Assembly (NCBI GenBank): GCA_965220245.1
Contig: CBDCPI010000013.1
Location: forward strand, 248,001-312,000
Direction of reading: 5' to 3'
Origin: CBDCPI01 sp965220245
GTDB taxonomy: Bacteria > Chloroflexota > Dehalococcoidia > Lucifugimonadales > UBA3495
DNA: 64,000 bases
Translations under genes and position numbers: made by a program
The notes under the pieces: model-generated
The model's database searches: none
What the model saw: the letters and a program-made list of their open reading frames with translations, nothing else
Told to the model about the DNA's origin: nothing
Part shown: piece after piece, positions 49,277 to 57,958 of the stretch
Position numbering within the stretch: the first letter of the stretch is position 1
Layout: each line of letters opens with the position of its first letter

Positions 49277-50332
49277 CTACGGACCCAGCGCTACTTCTTC
49301 GACCGCTTCGATGTTTGGCTCGACCTCTATGGCTTGGGCCGCCACACTGCTAACGGCCAAGTCGGGGTCCTTGAGCCCTGTTCCCGTGAAAACACATACT
49401 ACCCGTTGCCCGGCCAGATTCAAACCCCTCTTTACCAATTTGACCACACCGGCAAAGGAGGCAGCCGAGGCCGGTTCACAGAACACCCCTTCACGCGAGG
49501 CCAAGAGGCGGTAGGCATCGAGGATCTCATCGTCGCTGACCATGTCGATCACGCCGCCTGAGTTATCGCGGGCGTCTACCGCTCCCTGCCAACTGGCCGG
49601 GTTACCGATGCGAATAGCCGAAGCAATGGTCTGGGGGTTGGCTACCGGCGCGCCCCGCACTATGGGGGCGGCGCCTTCAGCCTGGAACCCCATCATCTTC
49701 GGCAAATGGCTGGTGCGATTGAGCCCGTGATATTCCTTGAACCCCTTCCAATACGCCGTGATGTTGCCCGCGTTGCCCACGGGGATAAACAGGTAATCGG
49801 GAGCATCGCCCAACCGGTCTACAACCTCAAAAGCGGCGGTCTTCTGTCCTTCCAAGCGGTTGGGGTTAACCGAGTTGACCAAGGTAACTTGGTGTTTGCT
49901 GGTGAATTCGCGCACCAAGTCCAAGGCGGTGTCGAAGTTCCCGTTTACCATCAGTATCCGGGCCCCGTAGGCCATGGCTTGGGCTAGCTTGCCCATAGCC
50001 ACTTCTCCCTTGGGGATCAGCACCAAGACGGGCAGGTCGCAGTAGGCGGCATAGGCGGCGGCGGAAGCGCTGGTGTTACCTGTTGAAGCGCACATCACCG
50101 CCTTGCTCCCGTCCTCCAAGGCCTTGGCGATGGCCATCACCATACCCCGGTCCTTAAAGGACCCGGTGGGATTGCAGCCCTCCAACTTAAAGTACAACTC
50201 CTCGCAGCCCAGTTCTTTACTCAACCGGTTGGACTTGATCAGCGGAGTATCACCCTCGCCGAGGGTTAGAATAGGAGTGTCTGCCGTTACCGGGAGCAAG
50301 TCCCTGTAGGTATGTAAGACTCCAAATCCCAT
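49277..50332 (-). CDS. thrC: Threonine synthase
   Basis: 351 aa, PLP enzyme converting phosphohomoserine to threonine. LSKELGCEELYFKLEGCNPT precedes the PLP lysine in GSFKDRGMVMAIAKA. ASTGNTSASAAAYAAY and IPVGNAGNITAYWKGF are typical. The C-terminus VEEVALGP sits in a small tandem repeat: TAGCGCTGGGTCCG occurs three times in imperfect form, 49258-49295. Downstream of hom, the usual pathway pair. Confidence 0.95.
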   Translation of the reverse strand: MGFGVLHTYRDLLPVTADTPILTLGEGDTPLIKSNRLSKELGCEELYFKLEGCNPTGSFKDRGMVMAIAKALEDGSKAVMCASTGNTSASAAAYAAYCDLPVLVLIPKGEVAMGKLAQAMAYGARILMVNGNFDTALDLVREFTSKHQVTLVNSVNPNRLEGQKTAAFEVVDRLGDAPDYLFIPVGNAGNITAYWKGFKEYHGLNRTSHLPKMMGFQAEGAAPIVRGAPVANPQTIASAIRIGNPASWQGAVDARDNSGGVIDMVSDDEILDAYRLLASREGVFCEPASAASFAGVVKLVKRGLNLAGQRVVCVFTGTGLKDPDLAVSSVAAQAIEVEPNIEAVEEVALGP

Positions 50333-50406
50333 ATAATCCCGATGGGCCGCCTCACACTGCTGCGTGATGCCCTTGTCCGGAACACCACCGCGAGGGAAAT
50401 CGGCTG

Positions 50407-51747
50407 CTACTCCTCTATTCGCAACAAGTTATTGATTTGCCGGACATCTGCCAAGTCTGCCATAGAACGAAGGGAATTCTGGACCGCTGACTCTAACGCC
50501 GGATGAGTGGTGATGACGATCTCGGCCGTGCGTTCTGCTTGGTTGCTGTCTTTTTGCAAAACGGAAGCTATACTAATGTTGCCGTCTCCCAAAATTCGGG
50601 CGATCTGGGCGAGTACCCCAGGCCGGTCGGCGACATTGAGCCTTAGATAGTACTTGCAACTAAGGTCATCCATGGTCTTTATACCCGTTTCCGGTCCACC
50701 ATCTCCGGTTGAAAGACCGACGCCCCCCTTTGGGGTGTCCACTTCCGCACCGGCAACTTTTTGCGGGTGGGACACCATCAAACGAGCGACCTCGATCACA
50801 TCTCCCACCACGGCGCTGGTGGTTGGCTCTTGTCCGGCGCCCATGCCATGGAATAACACCTGACCGCAGAGGTCGCCCTGCACTTCGACCGCGTTGTACA
50901 CCCCGTCGACCTTGCCCAACATGTGGTCTAGAGGTATTAGCGCCGGATAGACCCGGGCTCGCACATCGTTGCCTTCCAGGGTAGCTATGGCCAGGGACTT
51001 GATGGCGTAGCCCAATTCATGAGCGTACCGGAAGTCCTGCGGCTCCAAACCGGAGATGCCTTCCCGGTAGACGGACTCGTGGGCCACGTTGCGGTGAAAA
51101 GCCAAAGACGCCAGGATAGCGAGCTTGTATCCGGCGTCTATACCTTCGGTGTCGTTGGTGTGGTCGGCCTCGGCGTAGCCCAGTTCTTGGGCTTCGGTGA
51201 GGGCTTGCCGGAAGTCGGCTCCTTGATAGGCCATGCGGGTGAGGATGTAGTTGGTAGTGCCGTTGATTATGCTGCGGATGGAACGGACTTCGTTGGCGGC
51301 CAGTTCGTTCATCAAGCAGCCGACGATGGGTATACCACCGCCGACACTGGCCTCGAATAGCAGATTGGCGCTGTTTTGCCTCGCCAGAGCGGTGAGGTCC
51401 GCGCCATGCTTCGCCATGACTTCTTTATTGGCAGTCACCACATGCTTGCCGGCGGAGAGGGCTTGGCTCAAATAAGCGGCGGCGGGTTCGGCGCCGCCCA
51501 TGACTTCAACCACGATGTGGATTTCGCTGTCAGCCAAAATATCCTTAGGGTCGGTGGTGAGCAGGTTTTCCGGGACCTTCACCGGCCTGGATTTACCCGC
51601 TTCTCTGACCAAGACCCTTTTGAGGTTGAGTTGGTGGCCTACTTTGCGAGAAATGGTCTCGGGGCGCTCCAGCAGCGCCTTGGCTACCCCGCCACCAACT
51701 ACACCCAAGCCCATCAGTCCAACATTTATTTCCGCCGGGACGATCAA
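50407..51747 (-). CDS. hom: Homoserine dehydrogenase with ACT domain
   Basis: 446 aa from TTG. NAD(P) site VGLMGLGVVGGGVAKALLE, then VVEVMGGAEPAAAYLSQAL and GKHVVTANKEVMA. The substrate part has EASVGGGIPIVGCL, GTTNYILTRM and EADHTNDTEGIDAGYKLAIL. The C-terminal ACT regulatory domain is LNVADRPGVLAQIARILGD. ACT-mediated threonine feedback is known for the family. 74 bp upstream of thrC. Confidence 0.96.
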   Translation of the reverse strand: MIVPAEINVGLMGLGVVGGGVAKALLERPETISRKVGHQLNLKRVLVREAGKSRPVKVPENLLTTDPKDILADSEIHIVVEVMGGAEPAAAYLSQALSAGKHVVTANKEVMAKHGADLTALARQNSANLLFEASVGGGIPIVGCLMNELAANEVRSIRSIINGTTNYILTRMAYQGADFRQALTEAQELGYAEADHTNDTEGIDAGYKLAILASLAFHRNVAHESVYREGISGLEPQDFRYAHELGYAIKSLAIATLEGNDVRARVYPALIPLDHMLGKVDGVYNAVEVQGDLCGQVLFHGMGAGQEPTTSAVVGDVIEVARLMVSHPQKVAGAEVDTPKGGVGLSTGDGGPETGIKTMDDLSCKYYLRLNVADRPGVLAQIARILGDGNISIASVLQKDSNQAERTAEIVITTHPALESAVQNSLRSMADLADVRQINNLLRIEE

Positions 51748-51769
51748 TACTCTCCTGACTTAAAGCCGA

Positions 51770-52906
51770 CTAAGGCGCCAAGTGTGAAGCCGGGTTCCGG
51801 GGGGCGCTGACCGCAACCTGGTCGGCCACCCACTGGTACAGCTTGTCATTGAACTTCATCTTAACCCAACCTTGGTCGGCGCCTTGGGTCAACCGTTCCA
51901 TTTGCCAAGCGTCCGCTTTTTCGGCGTTAATCTTGGCCCGTATGACGTCGCTTAACGGGCGGACCTCCGGGTCCGCCAGCTTTCGGACTATATAAATGCC
52001 GTCTCTCGTAAATATGGGGTCGGCGAGTTCTCCCACTTGAAGAGGTCCCAGACCGGCCGCAGCGTCGCCAAAGAGGACCGGCGCGATCTCGGGAAAGGCC
52101 TCGCGAGGCACCCAGCCAACGTATCCCGTGGAGTCGGCGTAGCCGGCCGACACCCCCACGTTGCGGGCCACTTCCTTGAAAGTCTCAGTACGCAACCTGG
52201 CCATAACGTCGGCCGCGGTCACTCGTCCGGTTACCTCCAAGCGGACCCATTCGACCTCCACTTGCTTCTGTTCCGGCTCAATGTCTTGGCCCAAAAGCAG
52301 GTATAGCTGGTGCAGGTGTAGCTGTTCTCTCATTATCTGACGGTAGTCCGACTCAGAGAGCCCGGACCGGGCCAGGAAAATCTCGAAGTTGTTGCGATAC
52401 TCCCTTTCCAACTGGCCTGGGTCGGCGTTCTGCCCTGCGGGAGCTTCCGGAAAAAACTGGCGTTTTAGCGCAGCGTCCACCAAGTCGTCAGTAACCTTGA
52501 TTCCCAAGTCGGTTGCATCCTGCGCCAGGACCTCCGCGTGGATCATCCGCTGGAGATAGTCAAAGGGGCGCGATGTCAGGTCGACGCTACCGGTGATACC
52601 TTGCTCCACCCGGATGCGCTGGACCAAGTCCCCCATGGTAAATTGTACGTCCCTTACCTTTCCGGCCCACACTCTGGGAGGCCGGTAGAACTCCTGGTAA
52701 TATCCGGCGGCGAGAACTGCCACGATGATAAGAATCAGTCCGGCGCCCAAGCCCCAAGCCAGAAGTATTCGCCGCCTTTCCGGCGATACCCACTGCCTCT
52801 CTTCAGGGGGCGCTTGCCGCTCCGCTCGCCGCTGTCGCCGGAGACGGCCCCGTCTGGCTCCCGGGACAGAGGCGCCGGCGTCGCTACGGCTCCAAGGAAA
52901 CGCCAT
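51770..52906 (-). CDS. Membrane-anchored peptidyl-prolyl isomerase/foldase (PrsA/SurA-like)
   Basis: 378 aa. A long basic cytosolic head (RRGRLRRQRRAERQAP) precedes one transmembrane helix (ILLAWGLGAGLILIIVAVLAAGYY). A SurA-type N-domain (LQRMIHAEVLAQDATDLG) and a parvulin domain with TFKEVARNVGVSAGYADSTG, YVGWVPREAFPEIAPVLFG and PIFTRDGIYIVRKL follow. It acts on the outer face of the membrane in protein folding. Next to hom but unrelated to it. ATG 52906 is used. Confidence 0.88.
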   Translation of the reverse strand: MAFPWSRSDAGASVPGARRGRLRRQRRAERQAPPEERQWVSPERRRILLAWGLGAGLILIIVAVLAAGYYQEFYRPPRVWAGKVRDVQFTMGDLVQRIRVEQGITGSVDLTSRPFDYLQRMIHAEVLAQDATDLGIKVTDDLVDAALKRQFFPEAPAGQNADPGQLEREYRNNFEIFLARSGLSESDYRQIMREQLHLHQLYLLLGQDIEPEQKQVEVEWVRLEVTGRVTAADVMARLRTETFKEVARNVGVSAGYADSTGYVGWVPREAFPEIAPVLFGDAAAGLGPLQVGELADPIFTRDGIYIVRKLADPEVRPLSDVIRAKINAEKADAWQMERLTQGADQGWVKMKFNDKLYQWVADQVAVSAPRNPASHLAP

Positions 52907-52914
52907 GTTCCATC

Positions 52915-53123
52915 CTTAGAGGGTATTCAATAAGTCCTCGCAACCTGTCACCCTGAGCCTTTCGGCTGCGCTCAAGATAAACTCCGCGAAGGGTCTAAAC
53001 TCCTCGCCTTCTCAGGCGTTGCCGCTGCCGGGCATTTTAGATTCCTCACTTCGTTCGGAATGACAGGGCCTGTCCTGAGCCTGTCGAAGGGATGGGCTGC
53101 AATCGGTTTTTAAACACCCTCTT
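52915..53123. repeat. Repeat element with AGAGGGTNTT ends
   Basis: TTAGAGGGTATTCAATAA at the left is matched by the inverted TTTTTAAACACCCTCTTA at the right, around the CCCTGAGCC / CTCACTTCGTTCGGAATGACAGG palindromes. This looks like a further MITE type; no clear target duplication beyond TTA. Confidence 0.5.
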
Positions 53124-53175
53124 AGGGCGCTCAGGTCAGTGGTATTCGGCCCATCGGGGAATTGGGGTGTGGGTA

Positions 53176-53508
53176 TCAGTGGCGAATCCCACTACTCCCG
53201 TGGTGGTACGCCACAAAGGGGACCAAGGCCAAATGCCGGGCCCGTTGGATCGCCGTGCGGAGAATTCTTTGATGCTTGGCGCACACCCCGGTGCGGCGGC
53301 GCGGCTCTATCTTGGCCCGGTCTGAGATATACCGGCGTATTTGGTCTACGCTCTTGTAGTCGATGTACTTGACGTGGTCGACACAAAAGGAGCAGACGCG
53401 CCGACGCGGAGCATAACGCCCTCGGGGGCGGCCCCCGGGACGTCCTCCGCCCGGCCGCCCGCCGCCCGGCGGCCTGGTTCCTGGTCCTCGCATCGGTGGT
53501 CTAGTCAT
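53176..53508 (-). CDS. rpsR: 30S ribosomal protein S18
   Basis: 110 aa from ATG 53508 with GGAGG 12 bases upstream. The first 35 residues are Gly/Arg/Pro-rich repeats (GGGRPGGGRPGGRPRGR), an unusual extension. The S18 core follows: CSFCVDHVKYIDYKSVDQIR, RYISDRAKIEPRRRTGVCAK and HQRILRTAIQRARHLALVPF. The CxxC and a further Cys could hold zinc. Last gene of the rpsF-ssb-rpsR set, but 430 bp from ssb because of repeat insertions. Confidence 0.94.
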   Translation of the reverse strand: MTRPPMRGPGTRPPGGGRPGGGRPGGRPRGRYAPRRRVCSFCVDHVKYIDYKSVDQIRRYISDRAKIEPRRRTGVCAKHQRILRTAIQRARHLALVPFVAYHHGSSGIRH

Positions 53509-53569
53509 ACTGGTGCAGTCCTCCGGATAACTCCAAATCAAGGGCGCCGGGGCAACTGGGCACTGTTGA

Positions 53570-53666
53570 CATTTTCCCGTCATTCCGGCGGAAGCCGGAA
53601 TCTAGGTGTTTTGGGAAGCAGACATCACACCCGCTTTGGATTCCCGCCTTCGCGGGAATGACGAAA
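53570..53666. repeat. Palindromic GTCATTCCGGCG repeat
   Basis: CCCGTCATTCCGGCGGAAGC and CGCCTTCGCGGGAATGACG form the arms of a typical dispersed repeat of this genome. It sits between ssb and rpsR, where these genes would normally be adjacent. Confidence 0.7.
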
Positions 53667-53720
53667 TGGGGTTGGTGAATCGCTTTGTATCTCAATGTCA
53701 ACACAACCTGGTCATTAGGC

Positions 53721-53891
53721 TAGGGTCTTTCGATTGTCACCTGTCACCCTGAGTGACAGCGAAGGGTCTAAAGTCCTGGCTTTCCAGACCGTTTTGCTGC
53801 CGAAACATTTTAGATTCTTCATCGCAAGCTCCTCAGAATGACCGGGGGTGGAGGTCTGTATCCACTTAACATCGAGAACCGAAAGGCCCTA
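53721..53891. mobile_element. MITE, CAGGGTCTTT family, copy 6
   Basis: TAGGGTCTTTCGATTGTCA and GAACCGAAAGGCCCTA are inverted ends. The flanks gtcattaggc (53711-53720) and agcattaggc (53892-53901) agree at eight of ten positions. The element separates rpsR from ssb. Confidence 0.72.
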
Positions 53892-53937
53892 AGCATTAGG
53901 CCGGGGCTGGAATACCGGCTCAAAATGGATGACTTGC

Positions 53938-54351
53938 TTAGAAGGGTAGGTCGTCAATGTCGTCACTCGGCATCCCGGCGGCGTCCCTACCCATTTCCAC
54001 ATCGTAAGGAGGCGGTTGGTCACCCATTCCCCCGGCCCTGGAGAGGAGCTGCATGTAGGTTAGGGTAATTCTATTAACCCAACGGGTCTGGCCGTCCCGG
54101 CCTTGGTAACTATCCAAGTGCAGCCTGCCTTCCAGGTACACCTGTTGACCCTTGGACAAGTACTGGTTACATAGCTCGGACAGCCGCCCCCAAGCGCTAA
54201 CGTCAAACCAATCGGTCTCCTCGCGCTGTTCCCCTCCAGTAGTGTACCGGTGGTTGGTAGCCACCGAGAAGGAGGTGACGCTCTGGCCCGAGGCGGTGTA
54301 GCGCATCTCCGGGTCTCGCCCGAGATTGCCGATAACGATTATCTTATTCAA
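53938..54351 (-). CDS. ssb: Single-stranded DNA-binding protein
   Basis: 137 aa OB-fold: MNKIIVIGNLGRDPEMRYTA, VTSFSVATNHRYT, DWFDVSAWGRLSELCNQYLS, KGQQVYLEGRLHLDSYQGRD and an acidic tail ending DDIDDLPF, the partner-binding tip. Starts 12 bp after rpsF. Confidence 0.97.
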   Translation of the reverse strand: MNKIIVIGNLGRDPEMRYTASGQSVTSFSVATNHRYTTGGEQREETDWFDVSAWGRLSELCNQYLSKGQQVYLEGRLHLDSYQGRDGQTRWVNRITLTYMQLLSRAGGMGDQPPPYDVEMGRDAAGMPSDDIDDLPF

Positions 54352-54363
54352 GGCTCCCCTCCC

Positions 54364-55050
54364 CTACGACCCTCTCTCTTCCCCGTCCGCGTCTTCAGGC
54401 TCTTCCTCGGCGGCAGCGGCCGCCCCAACCTCTGGGGCCGGTTCTTCCCTTTCGGCTACTGCCTCGGTTTCCGCTACCGGTCCCTCGGCTTCGACCGGGG
54501 GCGCTTCTTCTGGAGTTGCTTCTTGGGTTGCCGGTCCCGCTTCGGCTACTGGCTCGGCCGCGGTAACCGGCGCCGCGGCGTCAGCGTCCGAGGTGTCCGC
54601 GGCTTCGGCAGCAGGTCCCGCTTCGGCGGGGGCGGCTGCTTCGGAGGCAGCAACGGGAGGTTCAGCCGCGGCAACCGGCGCCGCGGCCTCTTGTGAACCA
54701 AGGGACGGGGGGGCGGCGCGGCGCGGCGCGGGAGGCTGAGGCTCGGTCCCCGGAGCAAAGCCCACCGTTACCAGAGACCGCAGAACTTTCTCGTCCAAGC
54801 GCAAGAACGTATTCAGCTCTCGATTGATTGGTTTCTCGATACTGAAGCGAGTAAGGTGGTAACTGCCCTCCAAGAACTGGTAAGAACCTTTCCGGATCGG
54901 ATAGGCTAACCTCCTGGTGCCCCACCTCTCTTCATGGGTAATTTCACCATCCCGGGTGCTGATAAAGTCTTTTATTTGTCCCCAAGTGTCCGAAGCTTGC
55001 TCCTGATTCAGCATCGGGCTCAGGACTACTACAAGTTCATAATGGCGCAA
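54364..55050 (-). CDS. rpsF: 30S ribosomal protein S6 with a long Ala/Glu-rich tail
   Basis: The S6 core (LRHYELVVVLSPMLNQEQ, TRRLAYPIRKGSYQFLEGSY, RSLVTVGF) spans the first about 100 residues. It is followed by about 125 residues of low-complexity Ala, Glu and Pro (AAPVAAAEPPVAASEAAAPA), far longer than usual. TTG 55050 behind GTGGGG fits the family start better than GTG 55062. First gene of the rpsF-ssb-rpsR operon. Confidence 0.93.
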   Translation of the reverse strand: MRHYELVVVLSPMLNQEQASDTWGQIKDFISTRDGEITHEERWGTRRLAYPIRKGSYQFLEGSYHLTRFSIEKPINRELNTFLRLDEKVLRSLVTVGFAPGTEPQPPAPRRAAPPSLGSQEAAAPVAAAEPPVAASEAAAPAEAGPAAEAADTSDADAAAPVTAAEPVAEAGPATQEATPEEAPPVEAEGPVAETEAVAEREEPAPEVGAAAAAEEEPEDADGEERGS

Positions 55051-55168
55051 GTAATACCCCACTGTTAGGAAGTAGAGGAAAAATGGCCCTCACCCTAGCC
55101 CTCTCCCAGAGGGAGAGGGGATTCGGGGGAATTATAGCATCGGCGGCTAGGCGCCTCAACTAGTCGTC

Positions 55169-55324
55169 CAAGGCCTTTTAATTCTCATTCGGAGCCCCCC
55201 TTTCTGTCATTCCGAGCAGCCCGAGCAGCGCGAGGAATCTAACATTCTTACCGGGACCAACTTCGCCTTTCCAGAGGGATTTTAGACCCCTCACTGCGTT
55301 CGGGGTGACAATGAAAAGGCCCTG
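55169..55324. mobile_element. MITE, CAGGG(T/C)CTTTT family, copy 7, at the glyA stop
   Basis: It begins CAAGGCCTTTTAATTCTCA, ends GACAATGAAAAGGCCCTG, and has a perfect 10-bp duplication ACTAGTCGTC (55159-55168, 55325-55334). The glyA stop codon TAG lies within the duplicated bases, so the protein was not changed. Confidence 0.93.
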
Positions 55325-55325
55325 A

Positions 55326-56570
55326 CTAGTCGTCTAGACCGGGTACCGGGAATTGCGAGGTTAGCTCTTTAACCTCGCTGGCAACCCGGCGTTGTGTTTT
55401 TTCGTCGTCGATAGCTTGCAACACTTGGACGATCAGACGCGAGACCTGCTTGACCTCCGGCTCCTTGAACCCACGGCTGGTAATGGCGGGGGTGCCCAAG
55501 CGGAGGCCGCTGGTGACCCGCGGCGGCCTGGGATCATAGGGAATAGCATTCTTGTTGGCAATGATGCCAACTTTCTCCAAGGCCGAATCAGCTTCCTGTC
55601 CGGTGATGCCCAAAGGGGTAAGGTCCACCAGCATCAGGTGATTGTCGGTGCCCCCGGAGACCAGCCGCAACCCGGCTTCGGAGATTTCCTGCGCCATGGC
55701 CTGGGCGTTGGCCACCACCTGGGAAGCATAGGCGGCGAATTCCGGCCGCAACGCCTCGCCAAAGCACACCGCTTTGGCTGCGATGGCGTGCATGAAGGGG
55801 CCTCCCTGACTGTAAGGGAACACCGCGAAGTCGATTTTCCGGGCCAAATCTTCGTTACAGAGGATGAAACCGCCTCTGGGCCCTCGCAGGCTCTTTTGGG
55901 TGGTGGAAGTGACCACTTGGGCATGGGGTAGAGGCGAGGGATGGACCCCACCGGCAATCAGGCCGGAGATGTGGGCCATGTCTACCATCAAGAGGGCTCC
56001 CACTTGATCGGCAATGGCCCGAAATCTGGGGAAGTCCAGGACCCTCGGATAGGCGCTACAGCCGGCTATTATCAGCTTGGGCCGGTGCTCCAAAGCCAAT
56101 CGCTCCACTTCGTCGTAGTCGATGGTCTCGGTTTCCCGGTCTACTCCGTAAGGAACGAAGTCGTACAGCTTTCCGGAAAAGTTAACCGAGGCCCCGTGGG
56201 TGAGGTGGCCGCCGTGGTCCAGTTGCATCCCCATCGCCCGGTCCCCGGGCTCCAGCACGGCGAAGTAGGCGGCCATGTTGGCTTGAGCCCCGCTGTGCGG
56301 CTGCACGTTGGCGTGTTCGGCATTGAACAGCTCTTTGGCCCGCTGCAAGGCCAGGCGCTCCACTATGTCGACGTTTTCACAACCGGCGTAGTATCTCCGC
56401 CCAGGGTAGCCTTCAGCGTACTTGTTGCTCATCACGCCGGACTGAGATTCCAAGACGGACCGGCTAGCGTAGTTTTCGGACGCGATCAGTACGATATATT
56501 CGCGTTGGCGCCGGTCTTCTTGCTGAATTGCCTGGGCGACTTCGGGGTCTTGTTGGGCCAAGGACGGCAT
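55326..56570 (-). CDS. glyA: Serine hydroxymethyltransferase
   Basis: 414 aa, PLP enzyme interconverting serine and glycine with folate. Blocks: IVLIASENYASRSVLESQSG, NKYAEGYPGRRYYAGCENVD, NVQPHSGAQANMAAYFAVL, VDMAHISGLIAGGVHPSPLP and the PLP lysine in VTSTTQKSLRGPRGG (Gln replaces the common His before it). FolE at 48614 serves the same folate pathway. Confidence 0.97.
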   Translation of the reverse strand: MPSLAQQDPEVAQAIQQEDRRQREYIVLIASENYASRSVLESQSGVMSNKYAEGYPGRRYYAGCENVDIVERLALQRAKELFNAEHANVQPHSGAQANMAAYFAVLEPGDRAMGMQLDHGGHLTHGASVNFSGKLYDFVPYGVDRETETIDYDEVERLALEHRPKLIIAGCSAYPRVLDFPRFRAIADQVGALLMVDMAHISGLIAGGVHPSPLPHAQVVTSTTQKSLRGPRGGFILCNEDLARKIDFAVFPYSQGGPFMHAIAAKAVCFGEALRPEFAAYASQVVANAQAMAQEISEAGLRLVSGGTDNHLMLVDLTPLGITGQEADSALEKVGIIANKNAIPYDPRPPRVTSGLRLGTPAITSRGFKEPEVKQVSRLIVQVLQAIDDEKTQRRVASEVKELTSQFPVPGLDD

Positions 56571-56711
56571 ACCAATCTCCAGACAGTAATTTAAGAAGGG
56601 AAGTAACCAGCCTGTGGGGTAGAGGTCCCATCGCTAGGGGGTGAGCCGCCGGGGGCGACTCTGGCCTAGTGTACGATGGGGAGATGAGGCTGTCAACGAA
56701 AGCAATTGATT

Positions 56712-56899
56712 GTAACTGTTCAGACTTAGTGAGGTGACTCACTCCCGTCGTCCCGGCGCAGGCCGGGACCCAGGAAAACCAAGCCGGGGAAAGCCCTGAA
56801 TCCGTAGCTGGCCCCCAGCGAGGACTTCCTGGACTCCGGCCTTCGCCGGAGTGACGGGTTTGGAGGGCCGGAATAACCTCCTCAAATCTGAACAGTTAC
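56712..56899. mobile_element. IS66-type MITE, 188 bp
   Basis: The ends are GTAACTGTTCAGACTTAGTG and CTCAAATCTGAACAGTTAC with a perfect 8-bp duplication AATTGATT (56704-56711, 56900-56907). The core is a GTCGTCCCGGCGCAGGCCGG / CCGGCCTTCGCCGGAGTGACGG-type palindrome. The gap 56571-56953 has no other feature. Confidence 0.93.
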
Positions 56900-56953
56900 A
56901 ATTGATTTTGTCTCGGGGAGTCATGTAAATTAGTCCCGGAAGGGAGTTTTACC

Positions 56954-57535
56954 ATGTCTTCTGAAGCTGGAGAAATATCCACACCGGACCTGATCCAGGC
57001 CCTGATGTCGGTCGACCGTGTCAAGAATACCGATACCTTCCTGATTCTGAGCATGAGCGGAATCAACCTCCACGACACGGTGGCAGACATTGGTTGCGGG
57101 CCCGGTTTTTTCACCGTGCCCCTGGCGAAATACTTGGTAAACGGCAAGCTGTACGCTCTGGATATTGATGAAGAGATGCTGGCGGCGTGCCGGGAGACGG
57201 TAAGAAAAGCCCAGATGGGGAATGTTGAAGTCCTGAAGTGCGGGAAGTTCGATTTTCCCTTGGAGCCCGGTTCCGTCAACGGCGTTTTTCTGGCGTTTGT
57301 GGTGCAACAGAGCGCGGACAAACCCAGGTTTCTCCGTGCGGTAAAGGGACTGGTTAGCCCGCGGGGCTGGTGCACCATCCTGGAGTGGCGCCGCGTCGAG
57401 ACCGGAAACGGCCCGCCCTTGGAGCGCCGGATAGACCCGAAGGAGCTTCAAAAGTTAGCGGAGGAGGCCGGTTTTCGTCCTCGGGGATGGCGGGACTTGA
57501 ACCCCGAGCAGTATATGATGATGCTGCGAAGCTAG
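56954..57535 (+). CDS. Class I SAM-dependent methyltransferase
   Basis: 193 aa. Motif I is DTVADIGCGPGFFTVPLAKY, then LYALDIDEEMLAACRETV and an FxPGSVNGVFLAFVVQQ region with the post-I acid. The C-terminal FRPRGWRDLNPEQYMMM is plausible for the family. ATG start 15 bp after AGGGAG. Substrate is unknown. Confidence 0.86.
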   Translation: MSSEAGEISTPDLIQALMSVDRVKNTDTFLILSMSGINLHDTVADIGCGPGFFTVPLAKYLVNGKLYALDIDEEMLAACRETVRKAQMGNVEVLKCGKFDFPLEPGSVNGVFLAFVVQQSADKPRFLRAVKGLVSPRGWCTILEWRRVETGNGPPLERRIDPKELQKLAEEAGFRPRGWRDLNPEQYMMMLRS

Positions 57536-57551
57536 ATATTCGCCTTGATGG

Positions 57552-57890
57552 CTAGGGGTCGGCATCGAGGGCGGCCAGCAGTTGGTCTAACTCATGGTCC
57601 GTCCCGAGGGCGGTCCGCCGGGCCATTAGGTGCAAGTGGTCTAAGTCCTCTTTGTGAACCCGGCCTTCCTGGGTGTCAACGTTGATCCAATCGACGACCC
57701 GGCCGTTTTTGTTGACAATCCTCAACGTCGGCATGTCAGGCCCGATGCCTCTCCAGTCCATGTCGATCACGATGGAAAGTTCCCCCACCAATGCGACGAA
57801 GGTGCCCTCATCCGCAGTTGGCTTCCATGATATTCGAGCGGCGCGAGTGCGCTCCAACAACTTATCCAGAATATCGGTCATGCTAGCCAT
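57552..57890 (-). CDS. Hypothetical protein
   Basis: 112 aa: MTDILDKLLERTRAARISWK, then a beta-rich part (TFVALVGELSIVIDMDW, LRIVNKNGRVVDWINVD) and a helical end (HLHLMARRTALGTDHELDQLL). It looks like a small alpha/beta regulator or immunity-type protein, but I do not recognise it. Convergent with the methyltransferase. Confidence 0.55.
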   Translation of the reverse strand: MASMTDILDKLLERTRAARISWKPTADEGTFVALVGELSIVIDMDWRGIGPDMPTLRIVNKNGRVVDWINVDTQEGRVHKEDLDHLHLMARRTALGTDHELDQLLAALDADP

Positions 57891-57958
57891 GTCCGGTCAC
57901 CTCGACGCAAATAGGTCATAGCCTCGTCAATCCAAAACCGGGAGTTGCCAGCAGTCCT

